DNA of 64,000 nt from Clostridia bacterium (lineage in GTDB: Bacteria; Bacillota; Clostridia; Oscillospirales; CAG-272). The DNA is taken from positions 96,201 through 160,200 of the forward strand of contig JAFYLH010000010.1 of the NCBI GenBank assembly GCA_017537175.1, read 5' to 3'. A program made the position numbers and the translations under genes. The number at the start of each line of letters is the position of its first letter. Positions within the stretch are counted from its first letter, which is position 1. Below the pieces are notes generated by a model. The model was given only the letters and a program-made list of their open reading frames with translations, was not told the origin of the DNA and ran no database searches. Positions 58,583-64,000 of this stretch are shown piece by piece.

Positions 58583-58610
58583 TTAATTCCGCATTCCGCA
58601 TTCCGAATTA
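58583..58610. repeat. CATTCCG heptamer repeats overlapping the rsmA stop codon
   Basis: TTAATTCCG, CATTCCG, CATTCCG and AATTA follow in order. The rsmA stop (58608-58610) is the last triplet of the tract. Confidence 0.7.
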
Positions 58611-59453
58611 TTTATTGCTCATTGCGTTAGCAAGTTGCGCAAACTGCTCAAGAGAGAGCTTTTCCCCTCGCACGGTTGCATCAAGTCCGATAGAGGTTAT
58701 AAACTCGGCAAGTTGGGTCTTGTTATACTGGGAGAACTCGCTTCCGAGAGAATTGACAAGGGTCTTTCTGCGCTGGGAGAATGCTCCTCTGATGACCTTC
58801 ATCAGCATCTTGGGATCACAGTCCACCGGCGGCTTCTTGTGAAAATCGATACGCATAACAGCCGAGTCCACCTTAGGCATAGGAATAAAGTTGCCTGCGG
58901 ATACGTCAAAGAGCTTCTTGCACTTACCGTAATAGGAAAGTGATGCGGAAATTGATCCGTACTCTGACGTACCGGGAGCTGCACAAAGGCGCTGCACCAC
59001 CTCTTTCTGAATCATCACGGTAACAGATTCAAAGGGCGCACCCGATTCTGCCAGAGCCATAATAACCGGAGTGGTAATATAATAAGGAAGGTTGGCACAT
59101 ACGCTGACTGTCTTGCAGTCGGCAAACTCCTCCTCGACAAGCTTTTTTATATCCACCTTCATCACGTCGGTGTTTATTATCTTTATGTTGTCAAATTCGG
59201 AAATATTCTTTGTAAGAAGAGGAATGATGGTATCATCGATCTCAACAGCAACTACTTTTTTTGCTCTCTTGCACAGCTCATAGGTCAGAACACCAAGACC
59301 GGGACCGATCTCAAGCACTCCCTCTGCCGCATTGTCGGCAATACGCTGCACAACACTTTCGTTGGTCAAAAAATTCTGTCCGAATTTCTTTTTAAAATTG
59401 ACGGAGTATTCCTCCATCTGGGCTTTTATGTATGATATATCGGTAAGCTTCAT
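58608..59453 (-). CDS. rsmA: 16S rRNA (adenine1518/1519-N6)-dimethyltransferase
   Basis: A 281-residue SAM-dependent methyltransferase that dimethylates two adjacent adenosines in 16S helix 45 (KsgA). Motifs are KKFGQNFLTNE near residue 22, the SAM loop VLEIGPGLGVLT near residue 45, and the catalytic NLPYYITTP near residue 121. The C-terminal helical domain is complete (FSQRRKTLVNSL). The promoter TTGCGT-17-TATTAT lies at 59482-59510. Confidence 0.95.
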   Translation of the reverse strand: MKLTDISYIKAQMEEYSVNFKKKFGQNFLTNESVVQRIADNAAEGVLEIGPGLGVLTYELCKRAKKVVAVEIDDTIIPLLTKNISEFDNIKIINTDVMKVDIKKLVEEEFADCKTVSVCANLPYYITTPVIMALAESGAPFESVTVMIQKEVVQRLCAAPGTSEYGSISASLSYYGKCKKLFDVSAGNFIPMPKVDSAVMRIDFHKKPPVDCDPKMLMKVIRGAFSQRRKTLVNSLGSEFSQYNKTQLAEFITSIGLDATVRGEKLSLEQFAQLANAMSNK

Positions 59454-59481
59454 CTTATTCTCCTATATTAAGGTTATATCT

Positions 59482-59510
59482 ATAATATCACATATCCGAG
59501 CTTTACGCAA
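59482..59510 (-). promoter_or_regulatory. Promoter of rsmA
   Basis: On the minus strand TTGCGT (59505-59510) is 17 bases from TATTAT (59482-59487). Confidence 0.65.
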
Positions 59511-59527
59511 TAGCATTTTTCAAATGC

Positions 59528-59556
59528 TTGACAAAGTGATTCTTTGATGATATAAT
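59528..59556 (+). promoter_or_regulatory. Promoter of tRNA-Thr
   Basis: A consensus TTGACA (59528-59533) lies 17 bases from TATAAT (59551-59556), ending 10 bases before the tRNA. Confidence 0.85.
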
Positions 59557-59566
59557 TTATAGGCTT

Positions 59567-59642
59567 GCTAGAGTGGCGCAGCCGGTAGCGCAATTGATTC
59601 GTAATCAATAGGCCGAGGGTTCGAATCCCTTCTCTAGCTCCA
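59567..59642 (+). tRNA. tRNA-Thr(CGT), CCA encoded
   Basis: The acceptor arm GCTAGAG (59567-59573) pairs with CTCTAGC (59632-59638). The anticodon stem ATTGA/TCAAT encloses TTCGTAA, giving anticodon CGU, which reads ACG (Thr). The T loop is TTCGAAT. Discriminator T and CCA are encoded (59639-59642). A terminator hairpin follows at 59649-59676. Confidence 0.95.
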
Positions 59643-59648
59643 AAAATA

Positions 59649-59676
59649 AAAAAGTCACACTGATGTGTGGCTTTTT
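59649..59676. terminator. Terminator after tRNA-Thr
   Basis: A 12-bp stem with one G-U pair (59649-59660 with 59665-59676), TGAT loop and T run. It also serves the convergent unknown gene. Confidence 0.85.
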
Positions 59677-59680
59677 ATTA

Positions 59681-60022
59681 TTACTTTTTTGTTTCCTCTT
59701 CCATAACACTCAAGGCTTCCTTTACTCCCGCAATATTAGTAAAGGAGTATAAATTACCTGAGTAAGTAAACTTAACCGTTCTGCCGATAAGCACGAATTT
59801 GTTTTTGAAATTTTGAATCTTTTTCATTTCTATTTCATACAAAAGCTCACCTAAGTTGTTTCTGATATCCACATCGTATATCGAAAGAATATTCCCTTTA
59901 ACACACAGCGCAACCAGACCGTATTCTCCCCTCGGAAGCTGTGTAGCGGTAGCACAAAAGCCTGCACCGCGCTCGTCACAATAGCCTTTTTCTATTAATC
60001 CCATTTGAAATTTTGACGGCAT
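59681..60022 (-). CDS. Unknown small conserved-looking protein
   Basis: A 113-residue soluble protein that I do not recognise. It has alternating beta-strand character in the middle (LLYEIEMKKIQNFKNKF, then VKFTYSGNLYSF), resembling a small PH- or GRAM-like barrel, and a Lys/Glu-rich end. There is no signal peptide. It has its own promoter, TTGAAA-17-TATAAT at 60053-60081, and GGAGA before the start, so it is likely a real gene. No context helps with function, as it lies alone between tRNA genes. Confidence 0.7.
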   Translation of the reverse strand: MPSKFQMGLIEKGYCDERGAGFCATATQLPRGEYGLVALCVKGNILSIYDVDIRNNLGELLYEIEMKKIQNFKNKFVLIGRTVKFTYSGNLYSFTNIAGVKEALSVMEEETKK

Positions 60023-60052
60023 AGTATTATCTCCTATCCAAGCATTTTCTTG

Positions 60053-60081
60053 ATTATATCACATTCACATAAATATTTCAA
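60053..60081 (-). promoter_or_regulatory. Promoter of the unknown 113-residue gene
   Basis: On the minus strand TTGAAA (60076-60081) is 17 bases from TATAAT (60053-60058). Confidence 0.7.
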
Positions 60082-60133
60082 TATACAATATTCAAAGCCA
60101 AATAAAAAGTTGTCAAATAATATAAAATAACTA

Positions 60134-60162
60134 TTGACAATTTCAAATTAGTGTGTTATAAT
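60134..60162 (+). promoter_or_regulatory. Promoter of tRNA-Arg (and probably tRNA-His)
   Basis: TTGACA (60134-60139) lies 17 bases from TATAAT (60157-60162). Confidence 0.85.
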
Positions 60163-60194
60163 ACACCTTGCCTGTCAGGCGACAGGACGGCGAT

Positions 60195-60271
60195 GTACCC
60201 TTAGCTCAGCCGGATAGAGCAACTGCCTTCTAAGCAGTAGGTCGAGGGTTCGAATCCCCCAGGGTACGCCA
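60195..60271 (+). tRNA. tRNA-Arg(TCT), CCA encoded
   Basis: Acceptor GTACCCT (60195-60201) pairs with AGGGTAC (60261-60267). The anticodon stem ACTGC/GCAGT encloses CTTCTAA, anticodon UCU, reading AGA (Arg). The T loop is TTCGAAT. Discriminator G and CCA are encoded. Confidence 0.95.
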
Positions 60272-60353
60272 TTGATAAACCGAATGGGGAGAGGGAACGG
60301 ATATAGATTACCGGACCTTACTCCACATTCTTAATATAAATTATATAATATAT

Positions 60354-60431
60354 GGTGGGCGTAGCTCAGTTGGTTAGAGCGTCAGGTTGTGGCCCTGAAG
60401 GCCGTGGGTTCGACTCCCATCGCTCACCCCA
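60354..60431 (+). tRNA. tRNA-His(GTG), CCA encoded
   Basis: Acceptor GTGGGCG (60355-60361) pairs with CGCTCAC (60421-60427), and the extra G at 60354 faces C 60428, as required for tRNA-His. The anticodon stem TCAGG/CCTGA encloses TTGTGGC, anticodon GUG. CCA is at 60429-60431. Confidence 0.95.
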
Positions 60432-60438
60432 CAAAATT

Positions 60439-60466
60439 AAAACAGGTACCAAAAGGTGCCTGTTTT
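60439..60466 (+). terminator. Terminator after tRNA-His
   Basis: A 12-bp stem with one G-U pair (60439-60450 with 60455-60466), AAAA loop, ending in T residues. Confidence 0.85.
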
Positions 60467-60473
60467 TGTTTTT

Positions 60474-60614
60474 GCGATATATTTGCCTGCGGCAAATGCG
60501 ATATGTTTATTACATAAACGCGATATATCTCACTATGTTCGATGCGATATGATATAAATCCCTATTTTGCGCCCCGCAGAGCATATCGCAAATCCCGTAA
60601 GGGATTTATATCGC
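60474..60614. repeat. Array of mini-hairpins joined by GCGATAT/ATATCGC heptamers
   Basis: GCGATAT occurs at 60474, 60498, 60520 and 60544, and its reverse complement ATATCGC at 60583 and 60608, with spacings of 22-25 bases inside each half. The spacers are different palindromes: ATTTGCC-TGC-GGCAAAT (60481-60497), GTTTA-TTACA-TAAAC (60505-60519) and AAATCCC-GTAA-GGGATTT (60590-60607). One unit (60527-60543) pairs poorly. The design matches the array at 23999-24185 but uses another heptamer. Confidence 0.85.
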
Positions 60615-60639
60615 AAAAGCCGCCCGATGGGCGGCTTTT
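60615..60639. terminator. Terminator after hpf
   Basis: An 11-bp stem (60615-60625 with 60629-60639) with a GAT loop lies three bases past the hpf stop and adjoins the hairpin array. Confidence 0.85.
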
Positions 60640-60642
60640 ATA

Positions 60643-61167
60643 TTAGTCCGGAACTATAAGTCCGTATTTATCTGCGTGTCGTTTATATACTACATTGACC
60701 TTGTGGGTCTCGTCATTTTCAAATACAAAGAATTCATGTCCCAGAAGATTCATCTGAAGTATTGCCTCCTCGGGTGACATAGGCTTAAAGGCAAAGGACT
60801 TGGTTCTGATGTCAAACTCTGCCTCCTCTTCAACAGGCTCTTCGTACTCGACCTCGCGTACAAAAGCATTGTTGCGGAGTCTCTTTTCCAGTCTGGTCTT
60901 GTTTTTACGGATCTGTCTTTCGATTGTGGATACCGCTTTATCAAGAGCGTTCTGGAATGTCTCTTCTTCGGTCTCCGCACGGAAAAGGGTACCGCCGGAG
61001 GTAATAGTAACTTCCAAGACTTTTCTACCGTTCTTTCTCTCACGCAGAGTGATGTTGCAATCGGCATCATCGTGGAAGAACTTGTCCAGCTTGCTTAATT
61101 TCTTTTCGAACAAGTCTTTAAGATCCTGAGTTACAGTTACCTGTCTACCGAATGTGTTAATGTTCAT
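60643..61167 (-). CDS. hpf: Ribosome hibernation promoting factor, long form
   Basis: A 174-residue protein. The N-terminal S30AE/RaiA domain (residues 1 to about 100, starting MNINTFGRQVTVTQDLKD) binds the 30S decoding centre. After a linker, a C-terminal domain (about residues 120-174, EAILQMNLLGHEFFVFENDE) mediates 100S dimer formation in Gram-positives. The ATG at 61167 is spaced properly from AAGGGG; the longer frame begins at TTG. Promoter at 61221-61249. Confidence 0.95.
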   Translation of the reverse strand: MNINTFGRQVTVTQDLKDLFEKKLSKLDKFFHDDADCNITLRERKNGRKVLEVTITSGGTLFRAETEEETFQNALDKAVSTIERQIRKNKTRLEKRLRNNAFVREVEYEEPVEEEAEFDIRTKSFAFKPMSPEEAILQMNLLGHEFFVFENDETHKVNVVYKRHADKYGLIVPD

Positions 61168-61220
61168 TTTCAACGCCCCTTTACTGGTGGATTTGCAACC
61201 ACTATTGTGATTACATCTTG

Positions 61221-61249
61221 ATTATAACATATTTATAGGGCAATTTCAA
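61221..61249 (-). promoter_or_regulatory. Promoter of hpf
   Basis: On the minus strand TTGAAA (61244-61249) is 17 bases from TATAAT (61221-61226). Confidence 0.75.
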
Positions 61250-61309
61250 TAGTTTTTTGTCATATTTTCTGAAAAAGTTATGCATTTTTACTATTTGCAG
61301 ACAAAACAA

Positions 61310-61329
61310 AGGGATGCCAAAGCATCCCT
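61310..61329. terminator. Terminator after asd
   Basis: An 8-bp stem (61310-61317 with 61322-61329) with a CAAA loop, flanked by A/T-rich sequence. Confidence 0.7.
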
Positions 61330-61336
61330 CTTTATA

Positions 61337-62422
61337 TTACTTTGCTGTAATGTAGCCCTCTGCGTAGAGAAGCTCACCGATAAGCACTGCACCGCCTGCA
61401 GCACCGCGGAGAGTGTTGTGAGAAAGACCAACGAACTTATAGTCAAACATTGTGTCCTCACGCAGTCTTCCGCAGGTAACGCCCATACCGCCGTAGATCT
61501 CACGGTCGGTGTTAGCCTGAGGTCTGTTGTCCTCTTCAAAGTATGTAATGAACTTTTCGGGAGCGTGGGGAAGCTTAAGTGCCTGAGGCTTGCCGTTATA
61601 GTTAGCCCAAGCCTCAAGGATCTGCTCCTTTGTGGGCTTGTTTTCAAAATCTACAAATACTGTAGCGGTGTGGCCGTTGGTAACGGGAACACGGATACAC
61701 TGGCAGGTGATAAGGGGAGAGGTAGCGTCAACGATCTCGTTGCCTTCGATATGACCCCAGATCTTGAGGGGCTCCTTTTCGCTCTTCTCTTCCTCACCGC
61801 CGATGTAGGGAATGATGTTGTCGATCATTTCGGGCCACTCGGCAAAGGTCTTACCTGCGCCGGAGATTGCCTGATATGTAGAAACCACAACTCTGGTGGG
61901 TTTGTACTCTGCCAATGCGGAAAGCATAGGAACATAGCTCTGGATAGAGCAGTTGGGCTTAACTGCAATAAAGCCTCTCTTTGTGCCGAGTCTTGCCTTC
62001 TGAGCTTCGATGATGGCAAGATGCTCGTCGTTGATCTCCGGAACTACCATAGGAACATCGGGAGTATGACGGTGAGCGGAGTTGTTGGAAACGACAGGTG
62101 TCTCTGCCTTTGCATAAGCCTCCTCAAGGGCTCTGATCTCGTCCTTCTTCATATCAACTGCGCAGAAGATGAAATCGCACTTTTCGGAAACTGCCTCAAC
62201 GTCAGCGGCGTTCATAACTACCATATCCTTTACATACTCGGGCATAGGAATGTCAAGCTTCCATCTCTCGCCAACTGCCTCGGTGTAGGTCTTGCCTGCA
62301 CTGCGGGGGCTTGCCGCAAGAACGGTAACATCAAAATAGGGGTGGTTGTCAAGAAGGGTAATGAAGCGCTGGCCTACCATACCTGTAGCGCCAACGATAC
62401 CTGCTCTGATCTTATTTGCCAT
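61337..62422 (-). CDS. asd: Aspartate-semialdehyde dehydrogenase
   Basis: A 361-residue NADP-dependent enzyme of the aspartate pathway (lysine, diaminopimelate, threonine, methionine). The Rossmann motif is GIVGATGMVGQRF near residue 8, the active Cys lies in KPNCSIQS near residue 155, and the catalytic His region is VPVTNGHTATVFVDF. The length and the NNSAHR element fit the archaeal/clostridial branch of the family. AGGAGG precedes the start. It is monocistronic with its own promoter. Confidence 0.94.
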   Translation of the reverse strand: MANKIRAGIVGATGMVGQRFITLLDNHPYFDVTVLAASPRSAGKTYTEAVGERWKLDIPMPEYVKDMVVMNAADVEAVSEKCDFIFCAVDMKKDEIRALEEAYAKAETPVVSNNSAHRHTPDVPMVVPEINDEHLAIIEAQKARLGTKRGFIAVKPNCSIQSYVPMLSALAEYKPTRVVVSTYQAISGAGKTFAEWPEMIDNIIPYIGGEEEKSEKEPLKIWGHIEGNEIVDATSPLITCQCIRVPVTNGHTATVFVDFENKPTKEQILEAWANYNGKPQALKLPHAPEKFITYFEEDNRPQANTDREIYGGMGVTCGRLREDTMFDYKFVGLSHNTLRGAAGGAVLIGELLYAEGYITAK

Positions 62423-62463
62423 ATCTATATCCTCCTGAATAATTGTTCATATAATAATGACTA

Positions 62464-62493
62464 ATTATACCAAAGCCGTATACAATTTGTCAA
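62464..62493 (-). promoter_or_regulatory. Promoter of asd
   Basis: On the minus strand TTGACA (62488-62493) is 18 bases from TATAAT (62464-62469). Confidence 0.75.
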
Positions 62494-62521
62494 TAATAAA
62501 TTATATAAAAATAACTGCCTA

Positions 62522-62550
62522 TTGCAAATTATTATTGTATATTGTATAAT
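62522..62550 (+). promoter_or_regulatory. Promoter of the tcdA-mnmM operon
   Basis: TTGCAA (62522-62527) is 17 bases from TATAAT (62545-62550), 29 bases before the start codon. Confidence 0.7.
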
Positions 62551-62579
62551 AACATAAGTATTACAGAAGGAATGATATT

Positions 62580-63269
62580 ATGAATCATACTTGGTTAGAA
62601 AGAGAATATTCGCTTATCGGCGAAGAAGCGGTGAAAAAGCTGACAAACGCTTCTGTGCTTGTTTTCGGCTGCGGAGGTGTTGGCGGTTATACCATTGAGG
62701 CTCTGGCAAGAGCGGGAGTCGGCAGGCTGAATGTTGTAGATAACGATACGGTTAACGAAACAAACATCAACCGTCAGATCATCGCTACACGCAAAACTAT
62801 AGGTCAACTAAAGACCGAAGCTATCCGTGACCGTATTGCCGATATCAATCCCGATTGCGTGGTGGAATGTATATCGATATTTGCCGATGAAAGCAATATA
62901 ACACAAATAATCGACAAGGCCGATCCCGATTTTATAGTTGATGCAATAGACTCGGTGACCTCAAAGCTGCTTATAGCGCAGTACGCTGCCGAAAAAAACA
63001 TCCCCATAATAGCATCTATGGGAACAGGCAACAAATTAGACCCCGAAAGATTAAAAATTGCCGATATTTCAAAGACTCATACCTGCCCTCTTGCAAGAGT
63101 GATGCGCCGGGAGCTTGGAATAAGAGGCATAAAACACCTGACTGTTTTATTCAGCGACGAGCCCCCCGTAAAGGTATGTTCAAGAACCCCTGCATCAATA
63201 TCCTTTGTTCCCTCTGCGGCAGGACTTATCATAGCAGGATACGTTATAAGAAAGGTAATAGAAAAATGA
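62580..63269 (+). CDS. tcdA: tRNA threonylcarbamoyladenosine dehydratase (ThiF/E1-like)
   Basis: A 229-residue ThiF-superfamily enzyme that converts t6A37 of tRNA to its cyclic form using ATP. Motifs are the nucleotide loop VLVFGCGGVGGYTIEALARAG near residue 28, NETNINRQI with the catalytic Arg, VDAIDSVTSK, and ASMGTGNKLDPERLKIADI, which distinguishes TcdA from MoeB and ThiF. AGAAGGA precedes the start. It overlaps the next tRNA-modification gene by four bases (ATGA). Confidence 0.92.
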   Translation: MNHTWLEREYSLIGEEAVKKLTNASVLVFGCGGVGGYTIEALARAGVGRLNVVDNDTVNETNINRQIIATRKTIGQLKTEAIRDRIADINPDCVVECISIFADESNITQIIDKADPDFIVDAIDSVTSKLLIAQYAAEKNIPIIASMGTGNKLDPERLKIADISKTHTCPLARVMRRELGIRGIKHLTVLFSDEPPVKVCSRTPASISFVPSAAGLIIAGYVIRKVIEK

Positions 63270-63826
63270 TAGATTTATTGACACTTCACAAGCAGTTTAT
63301 GACACCTCACATCAAGCCCGGTGACACCGTGGCGGACTTCACTATGGGCAACGGTCACGATACCCTTTGGCTTTCACAGACGGTGGGCGAGGAGGGGCAT
63401 GTATATGCCTTTGACATCCAGCAGCAGGCTCTTGACTCTACAAGAGGCTTGCTTGAAAGTGAGGGCGCACCCAACAATTACACCCTTATAAAGGATTCCC
63501 ACGCAAATGCTCTACTGCATATCCCCACAAAGATCAAGGCGGGAATGTTCAACCTGGGTTATCTTCCCGGAGGTGACAAGTCCATCACCACTCTGCGCGA
63601 ATCCACCTTGAAAGCAGTAGACGCGGCAATAGAGCTGCTCGACGACGACGGAATAATACTTATCGCCGTTTACCCCGGTCACGACGAGGGTACGGTGGAG
63701 GGTCAGCTCCTCCACGAGAAGCTAAGTCAGATATCCCGTTTTAAGCTGTGTATATCTCAGTTTAAGATAATCAATTCCCCCACCTCCCCCTTCTTCTTCA
63801 TTATAGAAAGCAAAGCGAAAAAATAA
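63266..63826 (+). CDS. mnmM: SAM-dependent methyltransferase, YtqB/MnmM family (tRNA wobble-uridine modification)
   Basis: A 186-residue class I methyltransferase with the SAM loop VADFTMGNGHDTLWLS near residue 23 and the hallmark FNLGYLPGGDKSI near residue 95. These features match the YtqB family, whose Bacillus member is reported as MnmM, the methyltransferase completing mnm5s2U at the tRNA wobble position. The ATG at 63266 overlaps the tcdA stop; a longer in-frame start at 63176 lies inside tcdA. The pairing of two tRNA-modification genes supports the assignment. Confidence 0.8.
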   Translation: MIDLLTLHKQFMTPHIKPGDTVADFTMGNGHDTLWLSQTVGEEGHVYAFDIQQQALDSTRGLLESEGAPNNYTLIKDSHANALLHIPTKIKAGMFNLGYLPGGDKSITTLRESTLKAVDAAIELLDDDGIILIAVYPGHDEGTVEGQLLHEKLSQISRFKLCISQFKIINSPTSPFFFIIESKAKK

Positions 63827-63832
63827 GTAAAA

Positions 63833-63859
63833 CAGGCATAAACATTCCGTTTATGCCTG
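63833..63859 (+). terminator. Terminator after mnmM
   Basis: An 11-bp perfect stem (63833-63843 with 63849-63859) with an ATTCC loop. The T tract is weak. Confidence 0.65.
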
Positions 63860-63940
63860 CTCAGACTGTCGAAAAAGTCGGTCGGCCGTGTTGAAAAAAT
63901 ATTTTTTCAGATCATCACACCGTCTAACGAACAATTGTTA

Positions 63941-63968
63941 TATAATGACTATATCTCCCAATATAGTC
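63941..63968 (+). promoter_or_regulatory. Possible promoter -10 and leader hairpin at the right edge
   Basis: TATAAT (63941-63946) is followed directly by an 8-bp hairpin (63947-63954 with 63961-63968). No good -35 is seen and the downstream gene is outside the window. Confidence 0.3.
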
Positions 63969-64000
63969 TGATAAGTATTCAAAAGTGGTGTATACATCGA

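Larger units (their letters stand above)
58246..58607. other. Intergenic region of 362 bases: pckG promoter, unexplained stretch, rsmA terminator
   Basis: On the minus strand TTGCTT (58330-58335) is 17 bases from TACAAT (58307-58312), a promoter for pckG. From 58350 to 58550 I see no convincing gene. There is a plus-strand frame of 64 codons (58345-58539) without a good ribosome site, and a TCACCCGAGGGTGA palindrome at 58526-58539. The rsmA terminator and a heptamer repeat close the region. Confidence 0.6.

Overview
This window looks like chromosomal DNA from an anaerobic, low-to-moderate GC Gram-positive bacterium of the Clostridia type. The evidence is a phenylalanyl-tRNA T-box, HPr kinase, an IreB-family regulator, S-layer-homology surface proteins, a reverse-rubrerythrin peroxide-defence protein, a GTP-type PEP carboxykinase, a V-type ATPase with DUF2764 and no F-type subunits, and purine-rich ribosome binding sites. 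Many promoters match TTGACA-17-TATAAT closely. I cannot name the species. Most genes lie on the minus strand in tight operons. Terminator hairpins are short and often overlap the stop codon.

Layout. 1-459: the start of a phage-type tail/baseplate gene with a collagen-like stretch, cut by the left edge. 0.6-5.9 kb: a metallophosphoesterase, an SLH-anchored SGNH esterase, an NAD pair (nicotinamidase and NAD synthetase) and a redox pair (BFD-like ferredoxin and reverse rubrerythrin). 5.9-16.1 kb: surface polysaccharide genes. One operon encodes the three UDP-N-acetyl-L-fucosamine enzymes (capE, capF, capG) followed by the tyrosine phosphatase, chain-length and tyrosine-kinase module, including an extra truncated chain-length protein. 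A second operon holds a polysaccharide deacetylase, phosphoglucomutase and an SGNH lipoprotein. 16.1-19.9 kb: a large secreted InlB/Flg_new-repeat protein. 20.0-23.3 kb: ireB, ribF and a D,D-carboxypeptidase homologue that has lost all three catalytic motifs, then pduL. 23.3-31.6 kb: a TepA/ClpP-like protease facing a seven-gene V-ATPase operon that has its own promoter and a leader terminator. 31.6-36.0 kb: a lipoprotein and T-box-controlled pheST. 36.1-38.6 kb: a family 2 glycosidase and an XRE regulator/membrane protein pair. 38.6-41.6 kb: an AT-rich cassette of four overlapping or abutting genes (small unknown protein, PD-(D/E)XK nuclease-like protein, two-helix membrane protein, beta-CASP metallo-beta-lactamase nuclease) behind a strong promoter carrying a perfect 31-bp dyad. 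This is the best candidate for an undescribed, possibly defensive, system. 41.7-48.8 kb: a long housekeeping operon (U32 protein, maf, mreB, nth, ogg, DUF6062, hprK, mtnN). 48.9-52.2 kb: proB, proA and thiI. 52.3-58.2 kb: an AT-rich orphan, a second SLH-anchored phosphoesterase, an RlaP-like nucleotidyltransferase and pckG. 58.6-63.8 kb: rsmA, tRNA-Thr, an unknown protein, tRNA-Arg, tRNA-His, hpf, asd, tcdA and mnmM/ytqB.

Two families of small non-coding repeats stand out. One consists of arrays of different mini-hairpins joined by a constant heptamer (ATATCAT near 24.1 kb, GCGATAT near 60.5 kb), with the heptamer direction reversing inside each array. The other is short runs of imperfect heptamers placed at gene 3' ends, where they sometimes supply the stop codon.

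All calls come from reading motifs, lengths and context; no database search was possible.
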